A DNA stretch of 64,000 nt from Cepaea nemoralis (lineage: Eukaryota > Mollusca > Gastropoda > Stylommatophora > Helicidae): assembly GCA_014155875.1 (NCBI GenBank), contig JACEFZ010005575.1, positions 169,001-233,000 on the forward strand, written 5' to 3'. Below the pieces are notes generated by a model. It saw only the letters and a list, made by a program, of their open reading frames with translations. It searched no databases and was not told the origin of the DNA. Numbering within the stretch: position 1 is the stretch's first letter; each line of letters begins with the position of its first letter. The translations under genes were made by a program, and so were the position numbers. Below, piece after piece: positions 10,440 through 21,437 of the stretch.

Positions 10440-10732
10440 AAAACAAACACCGCATCTGTTTACGTATAAACGAACTAAATACCCGTATAAAGGGCTTAAA
10501 GGGCAAGAAGATCGACTTCATTGCACCGTGTGCTAACTCATATGGCTGGGTCTCCCTCCCCAGGACGACCGGCCGGAGGGCATCCACAAAACACGAACGT
10601 AACTCCATTGACCACCTCTAGGAACCTCAGAGACAACTGCGCTCGTGAGCCGAACGACGTAGACAGAAATCGAACCCACAACCATCGGAGCGCGAGGCAG
10701 ACGGTGTCAGCACTTCGCCATGGAGACTCTCA
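10440..10732 (-). mobile_element. tRNA-derived SINE, family B, copy 2
   Basis: The minus strand starts GAGTCTCCATGGCGAAGTGC (A box) and has B box GGTTGTGGGTTCGATTTC, then a body ending with GAGCCATATGAG...CGGTGCAATGAAGTCGAT. Head and body match copy 1 at 6885. The middle differs, so the two copies are old or belong to different subfamilies. Confidence 0.75.
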
Positions 10733-10737
10733 ATACG

Positions 10738-10850
10738 TGTCTTATATAGAACATGTAGACACAGTAGAACATGTAGACACAGTAGAACATGCAGACACAG
10801 TAGAACCAATACGTGTATTATATAGAACAAGTAGACACAGTAGAACCAAT
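10738..10850 (+). repeat. Minisatellite, 18-bp unit
   Basis: Units of TAGAACATGTAGACACAG (about five), interrupted by CAATACGTGTMTTATA blocks that also occur once before the array. Confidence 0.85.
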
Positions 10851-11345
<495 letters not shown>

Positions 11346-11475
11346 ATCATTTATTGGTTGCGGTTAGAACAACCTTAGGTAAACGAAGACCAACTTACAA
11401 AAAGTATTAGAAAGAGCACTTGAAAGATCTTTACATCTTCCCCCAACAATTAACTTGGGTAAATGGAGCGGCGGC

Positions 11476-11671
11476 AGCAGCAGCAGTAGAAGAAGAAAAA
11501 GGAGGAGTAGAGGAAGGAGGAGGAAGAGGGAGGTGGAGGAGGAAGGAGGAGGGAAGAAGAGGGAGGCGAAGAGAGGAGGAGGAGACAGGAGTAGGAGGGA
11601 GGAGGAGGGATTAGGAGGGGGAGGGATGAGGGAGGACGATGAGGGAGGAGGAACGAACGAACGAACGAACA
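11476..11671 (+). repeat. Purine-rich GGA/GAA repeat ending in (GAAC)n
   Basis: Irregular GGAGGA/GAAGAA tract followed by five GAAC tetramers (about 11651-11671). On the minus strand the tetramer is GTTC and forms the microsatellite tail of the repeat copy to its right. Confidence 0.85.
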
Positions 11672-11850
11672 AACTTTATTTTAAAAGGGTAACAAATTGG
11701 GCACGCAGGCCCGTCTTACATTCGGCCCTTTCAATCACTAATCTTTCATTCATCAAATGTGCATGTTACATTAACATAGGGGAAAAAACATTGTCAAATG
11801 GAGTTTGTAAGCATAAACAATGCATATTACGCATGAATACATTCACATGA
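11672..11850 (-). mobile_element. Dispersed repeat R (retroposon 3' end), copy 1
   Basis: The minus strand carries GGGCCGAATGTAAGACGGGC, then TTGTTACCC, AATAAAG and a (GTTC)n tail: a 3' end with a microsatellite tail, as in LINEs and SINEs. A second copy lies at 62414-62603, and partial copies flank the purine tract at 11855-12992. The 5' part and the parent element are not identifiable here. Confidence 0.6.
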
Positions 11851-11854
11851 GAAA

Positions 11855-12542
11855 AAAACACATTATCAAATGAAAGTTGTAACCATAAACAGTGCATATT
11901 GCCATGTTGTGAGACACATCCCCCATCCACCTTCATATCCCGCAGCCACCAACACATCCCCGACCCACCAAACCTCCCCCACCTACCCACACATACCTCC
12001 ACACACTCACACAGAACCAGACGAACATACATGCCGCCACACATCCACTGATCCCCCACCCACACACATTTCCCCAAGAAGAAGAAGAAGAAGAAGAAGA
12101 AGAAGAAGAAGAAGAAGAAGAAGAAGAAGAAGAAGAAGAAGAAGAAGAAGAAGAAGGAGGAGGAGGAGGAGGGGAAGCAGGAGGCGGGGCAAGGAGGATA
12201 GCAAGAAGAAGGAAGCAGGAAGGAGGAAGGAGGAAGCAAGAAGAAGGAAGGAGGAAGGAGGAAGCAAGAAGAAGGAAGGAGGAAGCAAGAAGAAGGAAGG
12301 AGGAAGCAAGAAGAAGGAAGGAGGATGGAGGAAGCAAGAAGAAGGAAGGAGGAAGCAAGAAGGAAGGAAGGAGGAAGCAAGAAGAAGGAAGGAGGAAGGA
12401 GGAAGCAAGAAGAAGGAAGGAGGAAGAAGAAGGAAGAAGAGGAAGAGAAAGGAAGAGGAAGAAGAAGGAAGAAGAAGGAAGAATAGGAAGAGGAAGAAGA
12501 AAAAGGAAGGAGGAAGAAGAAGAAGGAAGGAAGAAGAAGGAA

Positions 12543-12573
<31 letters not shown>

Positions 12574-12992
12574 GAAGAAGAAGAAGAAAGAAGAAGAAGA
12601 AAGAAGAAGAAGAGGAAGAAGAAGAAGAGGAAGAAGAAGAAGAGGAAGAAGAAGAAGGAAGAAGAAGAAGAGGAAGAAGAAGAAGGAAGAAGAAGAAGAA
12701 GAAGAATACACACGCAAATACACACATATACCCACGCACATACACACATCCATATACTTACGCACACGTACTCACATAACACCCGAAGATACACTCCCTC
12801 GCATACACTGCATGCATGCACACTTACACACACAATGTGGTGGATGGGTGGAGGCATGTATGTGTATCTGGGTTGTGTGTGTGGTTGGGTAGGGGAGTTG
12901 GGGTGAATGGGGGATGTGTGGGTGGGTGGTGGATGTGTCTCATAACATGGTAATATGTATTGTTTATGTTTACAAAATTCATTTGACAATGT
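11855..12992. repeat. Palindromic locus: repeat R arms around a purine tract
   Basis: The left arm (about 11860-11932) and right arm (about 12917-12992) are inverted copies of the same part of repeat R, with several mismatches. Between them are CA-rich, then purine-only, then CA/GT-rich blocks. The open frames of 250-407 codons here read poly-S/F/L or poly-R/E/K and reflect the repeats, not a protein. Confidence 0.75.
12074..12707 (+). repeat. ~630-bp polypurine tract (GAA/GGA)n
   Basis: Almost uninterrupted purines: pure AAG trinucleotides to about 12155, then mixed GAAGGAGGAAGCA-type units with rare C and T, then GAAGAAGAAGAGGAA units. Such tracts are known to form triplex (H-DNA) and to be unstable; here it sits at the centre of an inverted repeat. 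Confidence 0.92.
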
Positions 12993-13048
12993 TCTCTAGT
13001 TATATTTGGTCTCTGACTCAGATCCCTGGGTTCAACTCCATACTTGTA

Positions 13049-13290
13049 GGTCAGCATGGCCGAATGGATAAGAACACGTGTTCTTAAACATCCGGTGTGC
13101 TGATGCCGAGGTAAGGGGCTCAACCCCTACACCGGGCAGTTTGACCAAAATGCTGACCTATCGTCCTTGCTTGGAGATGTAAATTACAAGTACCTCTGAA
13201 GTCGGAGTGCATTCACTTGATGGCAAGGGACACTGTTAATAGGGGAAGCTAATCCACATGCAAAGTTCATTCCAGCATTACTTGAAATAG
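13049..13290 (+). mobile_element. tRNA-derived SINE, family A, copy A1
   Basis: Head GGTCAGCATGGCCGAATGGA (A box) and GGTAAGGGGCTCAACCCCTA (B-box region) with class-II tRNA spacing. The body contains GTAAATTACAAGTACCTC, AAGTCGGAGTG and GGGGAAGCTAATCCACA. The family recurs at 16340-16637(-), 16970-17265(+), 31451-31735(+), 31935-32140(-) and as fragments at 32141-32205 and 50333-50400, so it is the most abundant SINE in the window. Confidence 0.8.
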
Positions 13291-13531
13291 TGTGTATGGA
13301 CTACACTTGAGTTCAAAGTTCAGTCCAATGCATGAGTATGTATTGTGTATGGACTACACTTGAGTTCAAAGTTCAGTCCAATGCATGAATATGTATTGTG
13401 TATGGACTACACTTGAGTTCAAAGTTCAGTCCAATGCATGAATATGTATTGTGTATGGACTACGCTTGAGTTCAAAGTTCAGTCCAATGCATGAATATGT
13501 ATTGTGTATAGACTACGCTTGAGTTCAAAGC
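13291..13531 (+). repeat. 53-bp tandem expansion of the SINE A 3' end
   Basis: Units starting TGTGTATGGACTACACTTGA recur every 53 bp at 13291, 13344, 13397, 13450 and 13503. The unit is the terminal segment of SINE A1, so the SINE tail seeded a minisatellite. Confidence 0.9.
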
Positions 13532-13565
13532 ACGGGAGCGCAAATAAAAATAAGGCTTCAGAGAA

Positions 13566-14140
13566 TGTTCAATCAGACCCACAGCAGCCTGGTGACAATG
13601 ATAATGATCAATCAGACCCACAGCAGCCTGCTGACAATGATAATGATCAATCAGACCCACAGCAGCCTGGTGACAATGATAATGATCAATCAAACCCACA
13701 GCAGCCTGGTGACAATGATAATGATCAATCAGACCCACAGCAGCCTGCTGACAATGATAATGATCAATCAGACCCACAGCAGCCTGGTGACAATGATAAT
13801 GATCAATCAGACCCACAGCAGCCTGGTGACAATGATAATGATCAATCAGACCCACAGCAGCCTGGTGACAATGATAATGATCAATCAGATCCACAGCAGC
13901 CTGGTGACAATGATAATGATCAATCAAACCCACAGCAGCCTGCTGACAATGATAATGATCAATCAGACCCACAGCAGCCTGCTGACAATGATAATGATCA
14001 ATCAGACCCACAGCAGCCTGCTGACAATGATAATGATCAATCAGACCCACAGCAGCCTGCTGACAATGATAATGATCAATCAGACCCACAGCAGCCTGCT
14101 GACAATGATAATGATCAATCAGACCCACAGCAGCCTGCAT
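13566..14140 (+). repeat. 39-bp minisatellite, ~14.7 units, open in all plus frames
   Basis: Each unit reads QSDPQQPGDNDND (or PADNDND) in one frame. The only variation is a few substitutions (GGT/GCT, GAC/AAC, ACC/ATCC). Because 39 is a multiple of three, both strands stay open, giving a 248-codon frame at 13504-14250. It begins inside SINE A sequence and runs into reverse-complement transposase, so I treat it as satellite DNA within the Merlin element rather than a gene. Confidence 0.85.
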
Positions 14141-14152
14141 CAATATATGAAA

Positions 14153-14736
14153 TTATATCTCGAAATTGTGGCACAAAAGTTGTAAATATTGTCCGAAAAC
14201 ATGTACTTTGTGACTGTGGCGCCACTGAAATTCTGCTAAATAAGTGTTAAACACTGTACGACTAGTGCCACCTTGGTATCTTTGTTTCCTTTTTACTTGC
14301 ACCCACAACCCTTCAATTGTTTGGGTGTGAATGTCACTGTGTACAGGATCAACAAAGTTATTGGCATGAACAACAACTGTATGATCGTAGATGCCATGGT
14401 TTAGTTGACCTACGTTGTTGTAGCCTCGCCAGGCATCGGTGACAGTGGTCGTTCCTGGTAAGACGTGATCACTTATAATGCGTTCCAGTGTTGTCGCATC
14501 TCGCCTTTCCACAACTTCCAACTCAACCAGCAACGACCACCACTACCACGTTCAACCAGGCCAACTACCCATTGACCACGACGAAAGTGACCATGGCGGT
14601 ACTTTCGGTGGAAAAAGTAGCTCTCGTCAGCTTCAACGACCACTGACTGTCCCTGAGCATCAAATCCTCCCAACAATGGATTGTTACGCAGCATCCAGTT
14701 GTAACACTCTACCCGAGCTGATGGTCTGCCTGGCAT
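14153..14736 (-). pseudogene. Merlin (IS1016/ISXO2-like) DDE transposase, frameshifted
   Basis: Catalyses cut-and-paste movement of Merlin elements in the nucleus. Two overlapping frames (14473-14736, then 14153-14533) together cover the DDE domain: first D in VEADESYFFHRKYRHG, second D in VTDAWRGYNNV, E in HTQTIEGLWVQVKRKQRYQG, and FVDPVHSDIHTQ, hallmarks of the ISXO2-like/Merlin family. All three catalytic residues survive, but the frame changes at about 14475-14530. The N-terminal zinc-ribbon/helix-turn-helix part is missing upstream of MPGRPSARVECYNW, so it is probably inactive. It reads inward from the right terminal repeat; the 39-bp minisatellite begins 13 bp after its stop. Confidence 0.85.
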
Positions 14737-14888
14737 TATAATATTTCTTTACATCAAGTAGAAACAAGTGTATTGAAAGCCTCTGTATCAGTATCGGTAT
14801 CTCCGTATTTATTTATATGTAACTAAGGAAGTAGTCAAAACGGAAGTAATCACACAATGAGGTCCTGTAAGGGATTCTTATTCACTAC

Positions 14889-14931
14889 ATTCACTGCGGA
14901 ACTATTTGGGACCGGAATTCGGAAGAGTGCC
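14889..14931 (-). repeat. Right terminal inverted repeat of the Merlin element
   Basis: Ends ...CGGAAGAGTGCC, the mirror of the left repeat at 6453-6495 with a single mismatch, and is followed at once by the target duplication AATATTAT (14932-14939). About 150 bp of AT-rich sequence separates it from the transposase frame. Confidence 0.85.
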
Positions 14932-15086
14932 AATATTATTATTAATAATTATTGCTGTGATTATTAATTATTAAATTAAATTAATTATTATATTAAATAA
15001 ATGAATTGTTTATGTTATGGCGTATGTGTAATTTAATATAATAATAATGTATTAATTGTGTTCAATTTCAGGAAGCTGTTGTTTAG

Positions 15087-16019
15087 TGAAATTAGGAAGG
15101 TGAAGGGCAGCAGGTTAAAAAGAGGACGGTCGTGGATGGGTCAAGCCGAAGACATTCTTCAACAGGTGTGTTCACTTGAGGACTTAGAACCTGGCGAGGA
15201 GTGGGTGCAAGTGCCAACAGATTTCTGCACATCCTTTTCAGTTTGCATCCAACTAGATAGGAAATGCAGACAAGAAAATCCGGCTGCTGTTGAGGCTGAA
15301 GTACAAGCGTTGATTTTCGAGAATTCGCTAGACGGTGACGCGGTCATCTACACAGATGGGTCGGTCGTCCGACATGTGAGAAGCTCATGGGCCTTTACAG
15401 CTCGGGCCGGAGGGAGAATTGTGAAGGAGGACTCTGGTGCTTTCACTGAAACCACAAGTAGCCTGACCATGGAAGTCATGGCAGTAAGTAAAGCAATAAC
15501 ATGGCTCGAGACACAGACATCCACTAGGGCTTGTTTCCTTAGCGACTCAATGAACATGATCAAGAGGATAGAAGAGAGGTCGATCCGAAGAGAATGGTTG
15601 CTGCCTCTGAAGCGGTCTCGGCTGGCAAAGATTAGTTTCATCTTCGTGCCAGGTCATGCGGGAGTACAAGGAAATGAGCAGGCTGACAAGCTCGCAGGTG
15701 AGGCTACTGTGGAGGGCGGACGCGTCATGGACCAGGCTGACATTCTGAATGCTCTACGAGAAGTGAGACTTTTGCGAGAACCAAGTGATGACTGTGAATC
15801 TACAACAATGGCCAGACTGCGGGAGCAGCAAATTAAAAGAGGGGTGGCCAAACAAGAACACTACGCAGGAAGCCAAAGAAGATTGACAAACCAACACAGA
15901 ACTGGTATCATTAGCCGCTACACGCTGTGGGATTTGCTGAGGAGGGGATCCGAGCACTTATGGACTGAATGGTTCGATGTGCAACGAGGATGATCTGTCG
16001 ACTAACTAACTAACTAACT
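15087..16019 (+). mobile_element. 5'-truncated LINE-2 copy (RNase H end)
   Basis: Flanked by identical 14-bp direct repeats AAGCTGTTGTTTAG (15073-15086; 16020-16033), proving retroposition. The open frame (to 15993) carries RNase H: IYTDGSVVRHVRSSWAF, TMEVMAVSKAITWLE, CFLSDSMNMIKRIEE and FVPGHAGVQGNEQADKLAG, with the D-E-D-D residues in place. It ends in a (CTAA)n tail. The C-terminus (HLWTEWFDVQRG) has lost the CPEC motif of the full-length element at 35746-39529. Confidence 0.9.
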
Positions 16020-16149
16020 AAGCTGTTGTTTAGTTAGTAACTAATTGACTTACTACGTTAATGTTAATAATTGTAATAATTATAACTGTTACTGTAGCTT
16101 AACTCAGAAAGCGAACTGGTTATTTATTACTTACATTAGAAGATGATAG

Positions 16150-16345
16150 TCCACATTCTGTGGGCGTGCCATGCTACAACTACAACAGCATTGTTGGAAG
16201 GGAGGAGAGGCAGGGGAAGACCAACAGAGATAATGGGCAATTTGACATCATGGCCAGGAATGGACGAACATCAATTCACAAGTAATTGACATCGGCAGTA
16301 CAGAAGACTGGACAGACATCATCACCAACGCCATCAACTATTTTT
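16150..16345 (+). pseudogene. RTE-like LINE C-terminal relic
   Basis: Shifting frames read WACHATTTTALLEGRRGRGRP and then GNLTSWPGMDE. This corresponds to the 'FGHV.R.....EG.RGRGRP...W.D.I..W.G' end of RTE-type LINE proteins. Several frameshifts; a relic only. Confidence 0.5.
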
Positions 16346-16637
16346 TTCTTCTTTTAGCGCCCGCTCACTTTGAACTCAAGCGTAGTCCATACCACTACTT
16401 CTAGTAGTGCTGGACTGAATTTTACATGTGGATTAGCTTTCCCTATTAACAGTGTCCCTTGCCATCAGGCGAACCTACTCTGACTTCAGGGCTACTTGTA
16501 ATTTACATCCCCAAGTCAAGGACGAGAGGTCAACATTTTAATCCATCTGTCCGGTGTAGGGGTTGAACTCAGCGTCAGCACAGCGGATGTTTAGGAACAT
16601 GTGTTTGTGTTCTTATCCATTTGGCCATGCTGACCTA
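16340..16637 (-). mobile_element. SINE A, copy A2
   Basis: Full-length on the minus strand, from GTAGGTCAGCATGGCCAAAT at its right end through the tRNA-like head to ACTTGAGTTCAAAGTGAGCG and an A-rich tail at the left. Confidence 0.85.
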
Positions 16638-16818
16638 CGCCATACACTATTTAACTATAAGTAAGAAGAACAGGATACTTGAAGTAAGTTAAAATTTAGT
16701 ACGGAATTATACTATTTGTTGTGTATAGAATCATTTATAATTTACCAAATTGAATCAACACCACATATTTTATGTTTGCATATTATTACAATATTGATAT
16801 GTATTATATACTAAATCT

Positions 16819-16957
16819 GGGAAGGTTAACCCGGTCAACAAATGCCTGCAGAAGTCAGATGTGTCTGCCTTATGGCGCAAGAATGCAGCTCTGCTTTAAA
16901 CAGGCACAAGGCAATCACATCCGAAAAAATTCTCCAGATGAACGCAGAAGAAGAAGA
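16819..16957 (+). mobile_element. Short LINE-1 3' end fragment
   Basis: Matches the last ~135 bp of LINE-1 (GGGAAGGTTAACCCGGTCAA, GCAGCTCTGCTKTAAACAGG, ATCCGAAAAAATT) and ends in (GAA)n. Either a severely 5'-truncated LINE-1 insertion or a SINE borrowing its tail. Confidence 0.8.
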
Positions 16958-16969
16958 TATACCAAATTG

Positions 16970-17265
16970 AGGTCAGCATAGTTGAATGGATAAATGTCTC
17001 GTTCTTAAACATCCGGTGTGCTGATGCCGAGGTAGCGGGTTCAACCCCTACACCGATCAGTTGGACTAAAATGCTAATCCTCGTCCTTAACTTGGGGATG
17101 TAAAACACAAGTACCTCGGAAGTCGGAGTGGGTTCGCCTGTTGGCGAGGGTCACTAGTAAAGGGGAAAGCTAATCCACAGCAGAAATCAGTCCAATGCAC
17201 TAGAAATAATAACACATGCATGGACAACGCTTGAGTCCAAAGCGAGTGAGCATTAAAAAAAATAT
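16970..17265 (+). mobile_element. SINE A, copy A3
   Basis: Head GGTCAGCATAGTTGAATGGA, B-box region GCGGGTTCAACCCCTACACC, tail CAAAGCGAGTGAGCATTAAA with A-run. It lies just beyond the (GAA)n tail of the LINE-1 fragment. Confidence 0.85.
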
Positions 17266-17502
17266 ATAACATAAAGACAGAGAAATGGATACAATACAGA
17301 TGTGTTGACACTGTTCGTTTGTACCGATCATGCACATCCAACTTGTTTCTGAACTTTAGGAGGGGAAGGAATGCTCTGCAGCAGTCCATGTAGCGATGAT
17401 ACTTTGCTACTGGGTTAAGATATAATTTCACACCAGCCTCACTGTAAAGACATATTCACTTTTCACATGCTGAGCTGACTTGATCGTTAATTTGTATTTC
17501 AG

Positions 17503-17565
17503 GTGGTGACATTTTTAGCCAGCCAGATATCAACTGAAAGGTCAGAAATGGAATCTAATTTTGAA
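17503..17565 (+). CDS. Zinc-finger gene, exon 1 (5' UTR plus MESNFE)
   Basis: Predicted first coding exon. Acceptor TTAATTTGTATTTCAG ends at 17502 and donor GAA|GTAAGA starts at 17566. The ATG at 17548 gives MESNFE, ending in phase 0. The frame upstream of the ATG is open to the acceptor, so an earlier start in another exon is possible. The link to the later exons rests on matching splice phases (0, 0, 1) and on the acidic/serine-rich N-terminus usual for invertebrate C2H2 proteins. No transcript evidence is available here. Confidence 0.5.
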
Positions 17566-17748
17566 GTAAGATTATATTACAAATTATAATGTGGGAAAGT
17601 AAATTATGGTACAGTAGATGCAAATTACACATTAGATGAAATAAATATCTGTCTTCTGTTGCATATTTCTGCATCATCTAAAATGTAAGGTAAATGTAAT
17701 ACTTGATATTTAACATAATATTGTTATTCAAAACAATGTATTCCTGTA

Positions 17749-18102
17749 GTGAATTTGAAAAATAAAGACACAAACAATAGATTGCATGATTTATTGCATG
17801 GCATATTTCACTGCATCTCATCAGGTACTATTGGATTGACAATAATACACAAAGATGCTGGGAACCTGGCTAAACCGACACACCACAAACCTACTATATC
17901 ATCGATTGGACGACACATTTTGGAAATGAGTCACATGATTGATAGGGACAATGAGTTTTGTGTGTGTGTGTTATTTAACACACAAAATGGTCGCTTGTTA
18001 AAGTTTGCTGAAGTCATCACCATTAATCAGCAGAAGCCAGCCAGCCTTGTGCAAACAGAAAGCCATGATACTAAATTTAAAATTACCCTGGTAGACAACT
18101 GA
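17749..18102 (+). CDS. Unrecognised 117-codon ORF
   Basis: Met-to-stop frame reading MNLKNKDTNNRLHDLL, then SGTIGLTIIHKDAGNLAKPT and FNTQNGRLLKFAEV. The composition looks like ordinary globular protein rather than repeat noise, and a TTCCTGTAG acceptor-like string lies just before it. I recognise no family. It could be an exon of an unknown gene or of an old transposon, lying in intron 1 of the zinc-finger gene. Confidence 0.35.
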   Translation: MNLKNKDTNNRLHDLLHGIFHCISSGTIGLTIIHKDAGNLAKPTHHKPTISSIGRHILEMSHMIDRDNEFCVCVLFNTQNGRLLKFAEVITINQQKPASLVQTESHDTKFKITLVDN

Positions 18103-18933
18103 AATTACATTGTGAATATGTGTGTCACACGTCGTTCTTTATGATAATATCAATGTTCTTGATGATCTTTGCTTGATATTGTCATGTGATGGTCGTTGTC
18201 TAGGTAACGATGTTCATGGTGTGTCAATTGAGATATCTAACTGTCTCTTAATCCAACTCACCCCAAAAATGCACCTTCACCAGTCATGAAACCAGATTGA
18301 GTTGGCGCACATAATCATTTATTCCAGAAATAAGACGGACAGACGGAACATGTTTATACATCCAGAAATAATGTAATCCATAGAATATAATATCCTCCTC
18401 ACAATTTAACCAGCACACATCAATGCCTTCTCACGGCCTGCTTCTTATCAAATCCACAAGACAGGTAATCCAGCTACTATCCACGGCTGGAAATCCTACA
18501 ATACAACCCACACATTGGGTCGGAGCCACTGCTCAACTATATAACCCACTCTGGGTTTTAGGCCCTCACTCCCTATAGAACCCACTCTGGTTCAGGCCTG
18601 TCTTCATAACTCGGAGAACAACACAACACGGAGATCTCTAACTCCGCTTCTCCTTAGACTACCGATCAGTTCGGCATCTACACATCAACTGCCCTGAAGT
18701 CCCTTGACTTCACACAAAACTACAGTATCTCTCCCCCTATCCCTCCTAGGGGTTTTTTCCTCTACCCTCACTATTTTATTTCTCAGGACTGGCTGTTTTC
18801 TCATAGCCAGGTCAGTCACTTTACTGTCTCCCACTCTCACCTCCATTCTTCCTCATGCCTGGTCACTCACCTCAATGTCAATGACCCAGGCTTATGTCAA
18901 TGTGTACATTTCAGCTTGAAGAATTTATCTAAT
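18103..18933. other. Unassigned intronic sequence
   Basis: No gene recognised. The stretch 18250-18720 is pyrimidine-rich, with repeated phrases (AACCCACTCTGGNTT twice near 18545-18590), perhaps an old LTR or solo retroelement piece, but no ends could be found. Confidence 0.35.
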
Positions 18934-19010
18934 TACTTTAGTTTATGTTGTGTAACTTCTGCTGTATGTACTTGACGAGGCGCAGCGAAATATGCCAGGC
19001 CTTAAATTGT
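18934..19010 (+). repeat. Second copy of the dispersed ~75-bp repeat
   Basis: Starts CTTTAGTTTATGTTGTGTAA and contains ACTTGACGAGGCGCAGCGAA, aligning with 7436-7510. Function unknown. Confidence 0.55.
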
Positions 19011-19059
19011 GCATTCTATTGTTCATCTTCGTTATTCAAAATAATGTTTTTATAACACA

Positions 19060-19645
19060 TTCTAGTTGATTAAACTAATGTTGCTATCTCTGCAATTAGT
19101 TAACACATCCTTGTTGAATATACTTCACATAGTGTTATCTATGTAAATTGTTTACACATCCTAGGTTGGCATGATTGACACAATGTTATCTTTCTAATTT
19201 GTTCACACATTATAGTTGGATATGGTTAACATAATGTTATTTCTGTAAGTACACATTATAGTTGGATATGTTTAACATGATGATATCTCTGTAAACAGTT
19301 CACACATTATAGTTAGTTATGTTTAACATAATGATATCTCTGTAAGCAGTTCACACATTATAGTTAGTTATGTTTAACATAATGATATCTCGGTAAGCAG
19401 TTCACACATTATAGTTAGTTATGTTTAACATAATGATATCTCTGTAAACAGTTCACACATTATAGTTAGTTATGTTTAACATAATGATATCTCGGTAAGC
19501 AGTTCACACATTATAGTTAGATATGTTTAACATAATGATATCTCGGTAAGCAGTTCACACATTATAGTTAGATATGTTTAACATAATGATATCTCTTTAA
19601 GTAGTTCACACATTATAGATATGTTTAACATAATATCTCTGTAAG
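19060..19645 (+). repeat. 51-bp minisatellite, ~8 good plus ~3 decayed units
   Basis: Unit CACACATTATAGTTAGTTAT followed by GTTTAACATAATGATATCTC and TGTAAGCAGTT. The left-hand units (19060-19230) are clearly diverged and the right-hand units nearly identical, so expansion proceeded toward the right. The Tigger element is inserted at its right edge, at a TA. Confidence 0.9.
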
Positions 19646-19783
19646 TACAGTGGTACCTTGGGTTACGAACGCCTCAGGTTACGAACAGTTCAGGTTACGA
19701 ACAACTTTGAAAATTTTATGTCTCGGGTAACAAACAGTGCCTCGGGTTACAAACAAAGGCGAGAGAGAGCAAGGTGTAATGTT

Positions 19784-20488
19784 CATTCATTCAGTAGCAT
19801 GTCCTTTGCAGAACCTCGCTCCCATAACAACCTTCCGGAAAGCTTCTCGATCACAAGCAAGATGTCCCGCGTCTGATACACCCATCTGGAGATCATCCGC
19901 CACATCCTGCACCCATCTTCTCTTTGGCCTTCCTCTTCCTCTCTTCCCAGGCATATACCCTTCCATTATTGTTCTCTCCAAACCTTCGTGACGTTTCAAG
20001 TGACCAAAATACTTCAATTTTCTTTGTTTTATCGTCTTTAATAGCCATCCCTCCTCAATATTCAACTCTTGAAGTATGGATGCATTTGTTCTTTTCTTTA
20101 CCCAAGATATTCTTAGAACTCGTCTATAACATTTATATTCAAAGGCGTTTATGCGCTGTTCAGCTTGTTTAGTAAGTGTCCATGTCTCACAGGCGTATGT
20201 TGCAATGGGAAAGATGCATGCTCTTAAAAATCTAATTTTTGTAGTTCTGTCTGTCCCACTCCATAATTTATTCATCTGTTTTAGTCTTTGAAGAGCAATG
20301 GATAGTCGCCGTTTAATTTCTTTCATTGTGTCACTGTTATTGGTAATCAATGACCCAAGATATTCAAAATTTTCCACTACCTCCAATTTTCCCCCATTAA
20401 TGTATATTTCTTTCTCCATAGTAGTTTTATCTGTATGCATTATCTTTGTTTTTGCTATGTTAAGATATAAGTTGTGATTTTCACTATT
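19784..20488 (-). mobile_element. RTE-like LINE, 3' portion
   Basis: The 3' part of the LINE whose 5' part is at 25387-27215; together they are flanked by an 11-bp target duplication GGTGTAATGTT (19773-19783; 27216-27226). The minus-strand frame 19787-20440 encodes the C-terminus: FEYLGSLITNNSDTMKEI, FPIATYACETWTLTK, RINAFEYKCYRRVLRISW, LKYFGHLKRH and GKRGRGRPKRRWVQDVADD, a standard RTE-type end. It terminates in a (GAAT)n tail, also typical of RTE elements. Confidence 0.85.
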
Positions 20489-20984
20489 CTTCTTCTTCTT
20501 CTTCGCTCATCCGGAGTTTTTTTTCGGATGTGATTGCGTTGTGCCTGTTTACAGCAGAGCTGCATTCTTGCGCCGTTAGGCCGACACATCAGACTTCTGC
20601 GGGCATTTGTTGACCGGGTTAACCTTCCCGGGGGTTTCTTAGGACGTTTGACTCTCACTGTTGTGGTGTTATCCCCCATCCCAGCTGGTCCATATAGAAC
20701 AGCCAAAGATCCTGGTCAGCCCTCAAGGGAAGGCAGGGGCAGACCATGGGCATTCCCCGCCATCCAAGGAGGCTTCCATACTTGCAGAACCATCACACAT
20801 CGCTCTGGTACTGGGCTCACCCAAGGAATCGTCACGTCCTGCACATGGCTGCTTAGCCTCACTTCCGTATATTGGGCCTTCCGTTCACCATAGGCTGTTC
20901 TTCCGGAAACCAGAAGTATGCAGTCTGCAGATGACATCCACACAGTGAGCTTTCGATTCGGACTTTCCATGTAATGGATTTGCT

Positions 20985-21425
20985 ATCCAAGCAATATTCC
21001 ATTTCGTGCCACTAGGACACTTTTCCACCTTTTATGAAGTCCACACAGTGGGCTTTTGATTAGGACTTTCCACGTAATGGATTTGCTATCCAAGCAATAT
21101 TCCATTTCATGCCACTAGGACACTTTTCCACCTTTTATGAAGCCCACAATGGGCTTTTGATTCGGACTTTCCACATAATGGAGTTGCTATCCAAGCAATA
21201 TTCCATTTCGTGCCACTAGAACACTTTTCCACCTTTTATGAAGCCCACAATGGGCTTTTGATTCGGACTTTCCACATAATGGAGTTGCTATCCAAGCAAT
21301 ATTCCATTTCGTGCCACTAGAACACTTTTCCACCTTTTATGAAGCCCACACAGCAAGCTTTCGATTTGGACTTTCCACATAATGGATTTGCTATCCAAGC
21401 AATATTCCATTTCATGCCTCTGGGT
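20985..21425 (-). repeat. ~105-bp tandem repeats in the LINE-1 copy 1 3' UTR
   Basis: Units contain (minus strand) TGGAATATTGCTTGGATAGC, AAATCCATTAYGTGGAAAGT, CCGAATC and GGGCTTCATAAAAGGTGGAA. The same unit occurs about four times in copy 2 and about three times in copy 3, so copy number varies among elements. Confidence 0.88.
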
Positions 21426-21437
21426 CTTCATGCACCT

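Noticed and set aside
11766..12989. 407- and 340-codon ORFs across the purine tract
   Set aside because: They encode poly-S/F/L or poly-R/E/K from a simple repeat and continue through two inverted repeat copies.
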